Shown here piece by piece: positions 35,595-42,289 of a stretch of 43,868 nt of DNA. The stretch is from Candidatus Sulfotelmatobacter sp. (lineage in GTDB: Bacteria > Acidobacteriota > Terriglobia > Terriglobales > Acidobacteriaceae). Each line of letters starts with the position of its first letter. Position 1 is the first letter of the stretch. The DNA is taken from assembly GCA_025462865.1 (NCBI GenBank), contig JAOAPI010000162.1:1-43868 (forward strand), given 5' to 3'. The notes under the pieces were generated by a model. That model did not search any database, was not told where the DNA came from, and saw only the letters and a list, made by a program, of their open reading frames with translations. The position numbers and the translations under genes are program-made.

Positions 35595-35792
35595 TTCCAC
35601 TCAGGGACCGCTCTTTAACCCCAACGGACTAGGCGACCATTCGCGGCGGGGTTCCTTGGGATTCTGGCGAATGATCGGGATGAGCTGGGTAGGCGCAACG
35701 TTGTAACGAGGCGTCCATTCTTCATGCCCCACACTGTCGAAGTATTCCTCAACCAGCTGCTTTCGTCGCGATAGTCGATAGCGTCCACACAT
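35595..35792 (-). pseudogene. Truncated SRAP (YedK/HMCES-like) protein
   Basis: From ATG 35792 the frame reads MCGRYRLSRRKQLVEEYFDS, then WTPRYNVAPTQLIPIIRQNP. This is the opening of an SOS-response-associated peptidase; Cys2 is the residue that crosslinks to abasic sites, and RYNVAPTQ is the second conserved block. After REPRRE/W the sense moves frame (LVRWG, as expected for the RWGL block) and stops. Only about 50 of some 220 residues survive. It ends two bases from the stop of the convergent Crp/Fnr gene. Confidence 0.82.
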
Positions 35793-35895
35793 GAAGCATT
35801 TCTATTCGATCCTATTTCTCATGCCCGGAGTCACAAGATAATGTACTACGCCCGATTGTTTCCGGGGCAAGATTGAGACTTGCGTAAGAAAGACT

Positions 35896-36504
35896 TTGGA
35901 AACCAAGCCGCAGCTCATGCAGATTTCAGCGGCGTGGAATTCCGGTGAAGGTCCTCCCTTGGGACGGAATCAATACGTGGAGTTGGAGATCAAAAAGCAG
36001 AAGGCAAACGGCGCAAGCACCCAGCTCCCCGTGAACCAGAAACCGTGTGACAAGATGGCCGAGGCCATCGCGATGGACGGCGGCAAGGCGCGGACAGGTC
36101 GGCAAGGTTTGTGCCGATCCAGCTTGCCACCCCCACCATTGAAGAAGGCCGATCTCTTGACCGTAGTGCACCACGTCATCGGCCAACTGCCCTACAACCA
36201 AGTGCCCACTCTGGCGAAACGACACAAGGTCGAAGAAGGCAAAAGCACGAAAACTCCGCAGGAGCTTCTGGCAAAGCGCGTCAGCACGTATGACGAAGCC
36301 GCGCTCTGCCGGATACTGCTCGAAATCAGCTTGCTCGACTCTGCCTACATGCGTTGCGGCGCATCCGACGAGCTACTCACGGATGCCGCCAAGCGGTATC
36401 GCGTGGATGTCGAAAAGCTGGAGAAGGCTGCGGTTGCTGAGCTTGCGGCAAAACGCAGTAAGAACGCCAAACCTAAGACCAAGGGAAAAAAGTCCATCGG
36501 TTAA
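35896..36504 (+). CDS. Hypothetical protein resembling a ParB-like C-terminal region
   Basis: The frame encodes 202 residues from a TTG at 35896; ATG 35917 is an alternative and neither has a good ribosome-binding site. The last 120 residues are helical and basic: KKADLLTVVHHVIGQLPYNQ, TYDEAALCRILLEISLLDSA, LLTDAAKRYRVDVEKLEKAA, then a lysine-rich tail. This resembles the C-terminal half of acidobacterial ParB/Srx-domain proteins as I recall them, but the catalytic ParB motif (GERR) is absent. It may be a truncated relative. A strong terminator follows directly, which supports expression. Confidence 0.6.
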   Translation: METKPQLMQISAAWNSGEGPPLGRNQYVELEIKKQKANGASTQLPVNQKPCDKMAEAIAMDGGKARTGRQGLCRSSLPPPPLKKADLLTVVHHVIGQLPYNQVPTLAKRHKVEEGKSTKTPQELLAKRVSTYDEAALCRILLEISLLDSAYMRCGASDELLTDAAKRYRVDVEKLEKAAVAELAAKRSKNAKPKTKGKKSIG

Positions 36505-36523
36505 CCCAGTTGAGGACGATTCG

Positions 36524-36555
36524 GGCGGAGTGGGTCTATCCACTCCGCCTTTTTT
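36524..36555 (+). terminator. Rho-independent terminator
   Basis: A perfect 10-bp stem (GGCGGAGTGG / CCACTCCGCC) around a six-base loop, followed by six T. It is 20 bp after the stop of the gene at 35896-36504. Confidence 0.95.
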
Positions 36556-36612
36556 GTCGTCTTATACTGTCTCAAAGTTGGGTCGCTAGAGTCGCCAACT
36601 GTACCGCCACTA

Positions 36613-36865
36613 GTCCGCCGAGGAATGGGCGGGAGAAGCGTTAGTTGGTGACTGGAGATTTTGCCGCCAGCGGGAAGGCTCTGCACTCAATAACCTGGCT
36701 GGCGAATTGCATATTGACGGGAGTGGATGTACGTTATCGGTCGACCGGGAAGTCGAAATGGAAATTCCGGGTCATGTGTTCAATGCTACATGTGTGGAGT
36801 TGGCGGAGATCAAGAATGATCGCTACGCCCATCCGGGCATGAGAGACTTTTTCACGAGCGGGTGA
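36613..36865 (+). pseudogene. 5'-truncated hypothetical gene
   Basis: An open frame that begins after a stop at about 36610 without a usable start codon reads EALVGDWRFCRQREGSALNN, then LSVDREVEMEIPGHVFNATC and YAHPGMRDFFTSG, ending in TGA at 36865. It is protein-like (polar, two cysteines) but unrecognised. It looks like the last ~80 residues of a gene whose start was lost. Confidence 0.45.
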
Positions 36866-37053
36866 AACAAAGCCATGGTAGGGGGGCATCGGTAGTGTTT
36901 AAACCGTCCACCTCCTCTTCGATACCCGCGCACTTGTCGAAGGATTTCGTCGAGCATCTTCGGACGGTTCAATTCGCTCTGATCCTTGTTTCGGCAAGCC
37001 TAGTCCTAGTCGTATCGTTCATCAAAGTCCTACAATGCGGGAACTGCGTTTAG
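36862..37053 (+). CDS. Short membrane-anchored fragment
   Basis: The frame encodes 63 residues from a GTG that overlaps the end of the previous frame by four bases. Polar N-terminus, then HLSKDFVEHLRTVQFALILV SASLVLVVSFIKVL, a single hydrophobic anchor. The phrase EHLRTV.FALI is one I associate with the N-terminus of longer acidobacterial membrane proteins. It ends at a TAG two bases before repeat copy 2 begins, so it is probably truncated by that repeat. Confidence 0.45.
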   Translation: MKQSHGRGASVVFKPSTSSSIPAHLSKDFVEHLRTVQFALILVSASLVLVVSFIKVLQCGNCV

Positions 37054-37055
37054 AT

Positions 37056-37195
37056 TAAGGATGGACTAGAAAGTCTGGGACGCTAGAAAGCAGACCGGTT
37101 TGATGTCCCATCACCGGCATGCCGTCGAAGGCCTAAGTGGCACTCCGTTGACCATTTCAAAGAGTCCGCCGGGGTTTTCTGCCTGGATGCCGAGG
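37056..37195 (+). repeat. ~140-bp dispersed repeat, copy 2
   Basis: Second copy of the element at 31187-31324. Shared blocks: TAAGGATGGACTAGAAAGTC, TGGGACGCTAGA, TCGAAGGCCT, CTGGATGCCGAGG (CTTGGATGCCGGGG in copy 1). It starts two bases after the stop of the truncated membrane-protein frame. Confidence 0.8.
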
Positions 37196-37631
37196 CCGCT
37201 TTGTCTAATAACGTCATCTTGTCCAGAACCTCTTGAATCTGCCCGAGAAATTACCAAAGTACCGCTACGTGAAATACTCTATGGCGAAACTGGTGTAACC
37301 GTCAGACACTTAGCGCTCCGCCACTATCTCGGTTGAAACTTGTGCCGGCGCGTCCCCTTTCGGCCAGTTTTTGTTAGTCCGAAGCCGGCCCGATTAATTT
37401 TTCGCAAGCTGGCTCTTCTTCCGAAATCTAAAGTTGACGAGGTAACGGCCACGAGAAATTTGCACACCGGCACGATTGACTCGTGCTTCCGAAACCTGAG
37501 ACCATAAGTGTTATCGGCGAAGCGTCGGGCTGCATTGCAGTATTTGTTTCCGCCCTTTTCCGTATGATTTTTGTGAACAACTACGAAACCCCTTGATCTT
37601 CCGGACTCTCGCAAAGTTGGAGGGAGCGACG
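37196..37631. other. Intergenic stretch
   Basis: Nothing convincing is seen on either strand. The last part is the upstream region of Crp/Fnr regulator 3. Confidence 0.5.
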
Positions 37632-38306
37632 ATGAAAATCGTGACTGCGCGCAAGAAGAAACGCGATTTCGAACCGCAGACTTTCCTTGCCGTCATTGGT
37701 GAGGGCCGCACACTTATACCCATCAAAAAGAACCAAACGATTTACTCTCAAGGTGAGGCGTGTGATGCGGTGTTTTATATTCAGAAGGGAAAGATCAAAC
37801 TCACCGTTGTCTCGGAGAACGGCAAGGAAGCTACGATAGGTATATTGAATCCGGGCGATTTCTTCGGCGAAGGTAGCCTCGCAGGGCAGCGTGTGCGGAT
37901 GGGATCAGCAGCCGCCATGACAGATTGCGAACTGATGCGAATTAAGAAAAAGGCAATGATGCTTGCCCTTCACCGCGAACATGCCTTCTCTGACCTGTTT
38001 ACAGCGTATTTGTTGGGTCGGAACATCCGATACGAGGCAGACTTAGTCGACCAACTCTTTAACTCTAGCGAAAAGAGACTGGCGCGGATTCTGCTGTTGC
38101 TTGCTCACTTCGGCAAGGAAGGCGTGCCTGAGACCGTGATCCCAAAGATCAGCCAGGAGACCCTCGCGGAGATGGTGGGCACGACCCGATCACGCGTAAG
38201 TTTCTTCATGAACAGATTTAGGAAGTTAGGCTTTATCCATTACAACGGTGGGTTGGAAGTCCACAGTTCGCTTCTCAACATTGTTCTTCACGACTCTTCT
38301 GCCTGA
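37632..38306 (+). CDS. Crp/Fnr-family transcription regulator 3
   Basis: The protein has 224 residues from ATG 37632, where GGAGGGAG gives a firm start; the 13 extra residues from 37593 are not supported. Effector-binding beta roll: TIYSQGEACDAVFYIQKGKI and GILNPGDFFGEGSLAGQRV. DNA-binding helix-turn-helix: LAEMVGTTRSRVSFFMNRFR. Closest to regulator 2 in this window. Ligand is unknown. Confidence 0.92.
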   Translation: MKIVTARKKKRDFEPQTFLAVIGEGRTLIPIKKNQTIYSQGEACDAVFYIQKGKIKLTVVSENGKEATIGILNPGDFFGEGSLAGQRVRMGSAAAMTDCELMRIKKKAMMLALHREHAFSDLFTAYLLGRNIRYEADLVDQLFNSSEKRLARILLLLAHFGKEGVPETVIPKISQETLAEMVGTTRSRVSFFMNRFRKLGFIHYNGGLEVHSSLLNIVLHDSSA

Positions 38307-38438
38307 GACGCGAGATGTCCTCCCGAAAATCTGGCTATATTCCCGTGCAGAGCTGGCTACTCTTGGCTTTGCCATCTCCCCGGCGACTTCGGCGAGGGTC
38401 GCTGAGGCGGATTGTTTCTTCATTTTCTTCATACGCAT
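38226..38438 (-). CDS. Doubtful small basic protein
   Basis: The frame encodes 70 residues (MRMKKMKKQSASATLAEVAG, then EMAKPRVASSAREYSQIFGR). The end overlaps the 3' part of the convergent Crp/Fnr gene by 81 bases. No ribosome-binding site or domain. It may be a real short gene whose tail was lost. Confidence 0.28.
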   Translation of the reverse strand: MRMKKMKKQSASATLAEVAGEMAKPRVASSAREYSQIFGRTSRVSGRRVVKNNVEKRTVDFQPTVVMDKA

Positions 38439-38752
38439 ATTTCCATGATGTCACACGTGCGAACCGGATACAGATCAATTTAGATCACATGCTGGGCATG
38501 CGTCTGGACGACAGACACACGAGGTTGGGCCTGGGAACCGGGATTTGGAGGCCTAGGCAGGAAGCGAAGCCCCACTTCGCAGAGTCCCGGGGCCGTGCCG
38601 GTGAAGTGAGCGCAGCGCCTCCCCAACCTGCGAGCAATTCTCCACAGACCGCATTGTATCTGCCCTGATAAGTTTTCCTCCAGTATGGGGGAAGTTAGGA
38701 ATGCATTTCCCATTTTGGTGCTGATCATCCAATCCTCCCTTTAGGTCTGTGC
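38439..38752. other. Intergenic stretch
   Basis: Frames exist on both strands but none has a start signal or a recognisable motif. Confidence 0.45.
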
Positions 38753-38908
38753 TCACTGCTCGGGTCTCACATAGGTGTGGAGGTCTGCGATGAGGCCGCT
38801 GACGGTCAGGATACGCTGGAGAAACGTATGCGCTTCAAACCAGATCTGTTCGCAGAGCAAAGCTGACCAGCAAACGTCCATCCTCTTGCGGCATAGTACG
38901 GTCGACAT
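38753..38908 (-). CDS. Doubtful 51-residue protein
   Basis: From ATG 38908 the frame reads MSTVLCRKRMDVCWSALLCE, then FEAHTFLQRILTVSGLIADL. A GATGGA sequence lies a few bases upstream. It has three cysteines and no family. It diverges from the small helical gene at 38990. Confidence 0.3.
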   Translation of the reverse strand: MSTVLCRKRMDVCWSALLCEQIWFEAHTFLQRILTVSGLIADLHTYVRPEQ

Positions 38909-38989
38909 TTTTCCATCAAAGTGATTCCTATTGCTCAGACTGTTTATGTCCTTGACGCTAGAGTGGGGATCAGAAATGGAGGCCCCGCT

Positions 38990-39154
38990 ATGGCCCCTAC
39001 GGTCACCGAGCACAAGTGGCATTCCCTTGCAGAACAAGCAAGTACGGAAATGGACGCAGCGAAGCTAACAATCCTTGTGGAGCAGCTTTGCAGCGCATTG
39101 GATGAATACAGAAACCCGCCTGCATTACAGCCTTCAAACCTCTGTTGCCAGTAA
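38990..39154 (+). CDS. 54-residue helical protein
   Basis: GGAGG lies seven bases before ATG 38990. The core HKWHSLAEQASTEMDAAKLT ILVEQLCSALDEY is one or two amphipathic helices and resembles the 56-residue protein at 12637 (REQIARESDLESLRQLVMNI). Such tiny helical proteins are common in Acidobacteria; no role is known. The frame extends upstream to 38921 without support. Confidence 0.65.
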   Translation: MAPTVTEHKWHSLAEQASTEMDAAKLTILVEQLCSALDEYRNPPALQPSNLCCQ

Positions 39155-39501
39155 ATCACGCACGACCAACGCCCTAGACCAAGTCCGCTTCCGGAAAACT
39201 TTATAACCTGTTGGGACATCGGCAAGTGTGAGCATTACTGGGTAGCGGAGATGCATTGCACTTAGTAACTATCCGAATAAGTGTTCAATTTTGTACATTC
39301 TATATTGCTCTTTGATGTCTTGTTGCGATGAAACGCCCAAGCTGTCCTTATTTTAATCCAAGGCAAGAGTGACCCTCTAATCAGTCACGCTCTCCAAGAG
39401 CTTTCGCATGACGGTCATATTTATGAACGATAGCGCAAGTCTTTTTGTTTTTTTCCAGCTTGTCTCTCTGCTGGTGCTGTCTTAAATAGCGTGTTGCCGC
39501 A
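39155..39501. other. Intergenic stretch
   Basis: AT-rich in part, with T runs near 39442-39457. No gene or clear signal is seen. Confidence 0.5.
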
Positions 39502-39657
39502 TCAATCTGAATTTTCGCTGGAGTTTGTAGGCGGGACCGCAAATTGTGGCGGCAGGAAGAACAGACGCTTTTCTTCGCGAGTCATGTCACGGCCTAGGAC
39601 TTTCTTGAATCGGAGCAGGATTTCTTCGTGGGTGAGCGATTCTTCGGGATCAAACAT
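39502..39657 (-). CDS. 51-residue conserved protein, paralogue A
   Basis: ATG 39657 follows GAGG at about seven bases. The protein reads MFDPEESLTHEEILLRFKKV, then LGRDMTREEKRLFFLPPQ, a likely helical pair, with a polar tail. The small protein at 41074-41250 has the same core (DHEESLTHEEILLRFNKILG, MTPEEKHRFFLP), and the DNA is also similar across the core, so they are paralogues about 1.5 kb apart. Function unknown. Confidence 0.75.
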   Translation of the reverse strand: MFDPEESLTHEEILLRFKKVLGRDMTREEKRLFFLPPQFAVPPTNSSENSD

Positions 39658-39914
39658 GGGAAAACCTCTGGCGGGATTTGCTGCTCCAAGGGCCCGATGG
39701 CGCGACGACGGATGGTGCCGGTTCCTGGTTCCGCACTCAGCACCGCGCGCGTTGATTCTGAGCGCGTCGAGTGCCCCGCATGCCAGGAGTGTTTCATCCC
39801 TTGTAAAGGCCGGCCCCCTGATCCATTAGTTTAGGGCAACGGCAAGACACACGACAGCAACCAATGAGAGCTTCGTCCCGTTCACGACTAGCCACCAGAA
39901 CTGATTCGAAGCAA

Positions 39915-40727
39915 ATGAGCGAACAACTAATGCCACAGCGACCACGTCCGAGACCGAGCAATCTGAAACTGCAAGTTGTGGCGCTAGCGCCATTGTCGGT
40001 TGGGCGGACCGACATTCGGGGGAACGCGGTCTACAATCGTATTCTTTTGTCCATCCCGGATGACGAATACGAAGCGCTCCGGCCTCACCTGGAATTTGTT
40101 GATTTGCGACTACGCCAGAGCTTGCATGAGTCACCTGACGGGCTTGAATACGGTTACTTTCTGAATCTTGGACTCACTTCACTGGTGATCGAGACGCAAG
40201 ACGGCAGGAGCGTCGAGGTGGGAATTGTCGGTCGTGAAGGTTTTGTCGGTGTCCCCTTGGCAGCCGGCTTGAATTTGACCCCTTATCGTGCATGCGTGCA
40301 GGCGAATGGGAACGGATTCAGAATCAAGGCCGAAGTACTTGAGGTTACTTTGAGCGCTACCCCAAATCTGCGCCTCAGACTGAATCAGTATGCGCAGGCT
40401 CAGGGAATGCAGGTAGCGCAGTTGGCCGCTTGCAATCGACTCCATGAAATTGACCAACGCCTGGCCCGCTGGCTGCTTATGTGCCAGGACCGAATCGGTT
40501 CTGACTTGCTGCCAATGACCCACGAGTTTTTCGCGCAAATGTTGGGAACAGGAAGGCCCAGCGTCAGCCTTGCCGCCGCTGTATTGCAAAGAGCTGGTTT
40601 CATTCAATATGCCCGTGGGACCGTGAAGATTACTGATAGGAAGGGGTTAGAAGCAGCGGCTTGCGAGTGCTACGCCGTAATCCAGAAGTTTGACAGTATC
40701 ACCAGTACGTCCCCGAGCCTTGGTTAG
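39915..40727 (+). CDS. Crp/Fnr-family transcription regulator 4
   Basis: The protein has 270 residues from ATG 39915; starts at 39864 and 39930 are also in frame and none has a clear ribosome-binding site. Effector domain: NRILLSIPDDEYEALRPHLE, YFLNLGLTSLVIETQDGRSV, GIVGREGFVGVPLAAG. A long dimer helix and a helix-turn-helix follow (THEFFAQMLGTGRPSVSLAA). It is the most divergent of the four: its beta roll lacks the GE..A.V ligand loop, and its recognition helix differs (GRPSVSL in place of TRSRVSF). This layout is common in acidobacterial Crp-like regulators. Confidence 0.88.
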   Translation: MSEQLMPQRPRPRPSNLKLQVVALAPLSVGRTDIRGNAVYNRILLSIPDDEYEALRPHLEFVDLRLRQSLHESPDGLEYGYFLNLGLTSLVIETQDGRSVEVGIVGREGFVGVPLAAGLNLTPYRACVQANGNGFRIKAEVLEVTLSATPNLRLRLNQYAQAQGMQVAQLAACNRLHEIDQRLARWLLMCQDRIGSDLLPMTHEFFAQMLGTGRPSVSLAAAVLQRAGFIQYARGTVKITDRKGLEAAACECYAVIQKFDSITSTSPSLG

Positions 40728-40873
40728 TGATTTGCGCCCGGAAACGCTGCCCAGAATCGGGTAGTGTCCTAATAGTGCGTTGCTGGGTTGGCCGTCCCCC
40801 AAATGATCCATGTTGCTCAGTATCAAATTCGGCTTTTAGCTACCCTACTTGTGACTGTCCCAAAGGAGGCATT

Positions 40874-41077
40874 ATGGGTAGTCGTCCCTTCCAAGAAATA
40901 CCCTGCGCAGTTTGCAACAACCCTGTTGCTCTAAGCGCAGATTTGTCGGCAGATGAAAACGGCAATGCCGTGCATACGGAATGCTACTTCAAGCGAATCT
41001 CGAATACCGTAGGAAGATTTCGAGCCCTCAGACTGCGATGGCAAAAAAAGCTGGGCTTAGATGGCTGGTCCGACTAG
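40874..41077 (+). CDS. Small CxxC/HxxC metal-binding-type protein, cassette gene
   Basis: The protein has 67 residues from ATG 40874, which follows AAAGGAGG at five bases (the frame reaches back to 40727 but this overlaps the Crp/Fnr gene). It has CAVCNNPVALSADLSADENG, then AVHTECYFKRI. It is paralogous to the protein at 4502-4696 in cysteine and histidine layout. The basic C-terminus (RFRALRLRWQKKLGL) could contact nucleic acid. It lies inside the inverted-repeat cassette and ends four bases into the converging gene. Confidence 0.75.
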   Translation: MGSRPFQEIPCAVCNNPVALSADLSADENGNAVHTECYFKRISNTVGRFRALRLRWQKKLGLDGWSD

Positions 41078-41250
41078 ATAAGTGCATTGTGAGGATTTTG
41101 TGATTCTTCGTCGGAATCATGCGGAGGCTCAGCCGGCAAGAAGAATCTGTGCTTCTCTTCGGGAGTCATGTTCCTGCCTAATATCTTGTTGAACCGAAGT
41201 AGGATTTCTTCGTGGGTCAAGGATTCTTCGTGGTCGAATGCTGTAGTCAC
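41074..41250 (-). CDS. Small conserved protein, paralogue B, cassette gene
   Basis: The protein has 58 residues from a GTG at 41250 with AGAGG upstream; the open frame reaches 41298. The core DHEESLTHEEILLRFNKILG with MTPEEKHRFFLP is paralogous to the protein at 39502. The tail is acidic and polar. Its stop overlaps that of the CxxC gene within one CTAG, tail to tail. The shared regulatory motif lies about 117 bp upstream (41367-41395). Function unknown. Confidence 0.65.
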   Translation of the reverse strand: MTTAFDHEESLTHEEILLRFNKILGRNMTPEEKHRFFLPAEPPHDSDEESQNPHNALI

Positions 41251-41366
41251 AGGGCCTCTAGTGCCAATCATCAGATTGCACAAGAGACCGACGCCCATGA
41301 ACGGGGCACGGCGGAGGGATGTGTATGAGACGCGCTCAGTGTACCACGGGATACCTACTCATAGGC

Positions 41367-41395
41367 GATAGCGCACTCAGTGATTTTGATACAGT
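41367..41395 (-). promoter_or_regulatory. Shared promoter-like motif inside the cassette
   Basis: The plus strand reads GATAGCGCACTCAGT, then GATTTTGATACAGT. It matches the element at 4747-4776 in all first 15 bases and most of the rest. Both copies lie upstream of a minus-strand small gene. Confidence 0.45.
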
Positions 41396-41530
41396 GCGTT
41401 GCTGAATTTCATTTTCATTTGTCCCAGTTCTCCCAAACCTTTGCGCTGTCGCTCTTTTTCTTCAGCAGTAGAACGAGCTCAAAGTCTCTCTGGGCTAGCA
41501 ACGTACTATTAGGACACCACCCAGAATCGG

Positions 41531-41865
41531 ATCCCGTCAAATTCAAACCGACTCGAACACCGCAAGCTGTGAGCGGAAGCCCGAGCGAAGATCTCTAGCG
41601 TGCGGATGTAGTCGCTTCTACATGACCCGACACCAGTTCCGCGCCATGTTCGAAAAATACGGCAAAAGCCTGGTGCCTCCTCCTCGCCGCAACGCGCTCC
41701 GCACAAGCCACCCGCCGCCGCTGCAAACATCTCGAAATCCGCTGCGCCCTCTGCCCGCAACGACGCTGATCTGACAACTTGAACACGACCCCAAAAAACT
41801 GCTAGCCGCACCCTTATGCTGAGGCATCCAACTTCGAAAATCACTTAAAAAGGAGTCAGCACTTT
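41531..41865. other. Intergenic stretch
   Basis: A 50-codon plus frame from ATG 41622 (MTRHQFRAMFEKYGKSLVPP) is protein-like but has no ribosome-binding site. I do not call it. The rest shows nothing. Confidence 0.4.
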
Positions 41866-42147
41866 ATGGAAACGGAAACCACGGTCAGCCGCGGACAGTC
41901 AACTGAAGACAAATTCACCGGTGCCATCGAGCGCCAAACCTCGCAAATCCCATCCAGCGTTTATCTTGGACTCGCCTTGGGATCGATGGCTGCATCGCTA
42001 GTCCTGAAGATTGCCAAACAAAATCACTGGGCGCTCTTTGTCGGTCAGTGGGCCGCTCCCTTCCTGATCATGGGAAATTACAACAAGATGATCAAGCAAC
42101 ACGGGTCCGATGCTCAGGCTTCTCACTCAACCCTTCACGCAGCATAG
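41866..42147 (+). CDS. Small membrane protein
   Basis: The protein has 93 residues. A polar N-terminus is followed by two membrane segments (SSVYLGLALGSMAASLVLKI and WALFVGQWAAPFLIMGNYN), with a short basic hinge between them and a hydrophilic tail. AAGGAG lies about 11 bases before the ATG. The pattern is typical of small acidobacterial membrane proteins of unknown role. A strong terminator follows at 42179. Confidence 0.8.
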   Translation: METETTVSRGQSTEDKFTGAIERQTSQIPSSVYLGLALGSMAASLVLKIAKQNHWALFVGQWAAPFLIMGNYNKMIKQHGSDAQASHSTLHAA

Positions 42148-42178
42148 AAGGCCGCCTTACCAAGAAAGAAGTTGGATG

Positions 42179-42222
42179 CCCCATTTCTCGCGCGCTTTTT
42201 CGAGAAGTGGGGTTCTTCTTTT
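42179..42222 (+). terminator. Rho-independent terminator
   Basis: A 12-bp stem (CCCCATTTCTCG / CGAGAAGTGGGG, one G-T pair) around a 10-base loop, followed by TTCTTCTTTT. It follows the small membrane-protein gene by 31 bp. Confidence 0.9.
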
Positions 42223-42289
42223 GGAACGACCTCGAGATGTCCATCACTGACTAGAAATCGGACACGAACATAGTTGCCGCGCCGAAACC

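Larger units (their letters stand above)
40751..41530. mobile_element. Candidate small mobile cassette with 26-bp inverted repeats and 10-bp target duplication
   Basis: The outer bases are a perfect 10-bp direct repeat, CCAGAATCGG (40751-40760 and 41521-41530). Immediately inside are terminal inverted repeats, 40761-40786 and 41495-41520, matching 23 of 26 bases, with shared core GTGTCCTAATAGT and GTTGCT. The 734-bp interior holds two convergent tiny genes and no transposase, so the element would need one supplied in trans. The end sequence matches no insertion-sequence family I can name. A non-coincidental origin is very likely given the exact junctions. Confidence 0.7.
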
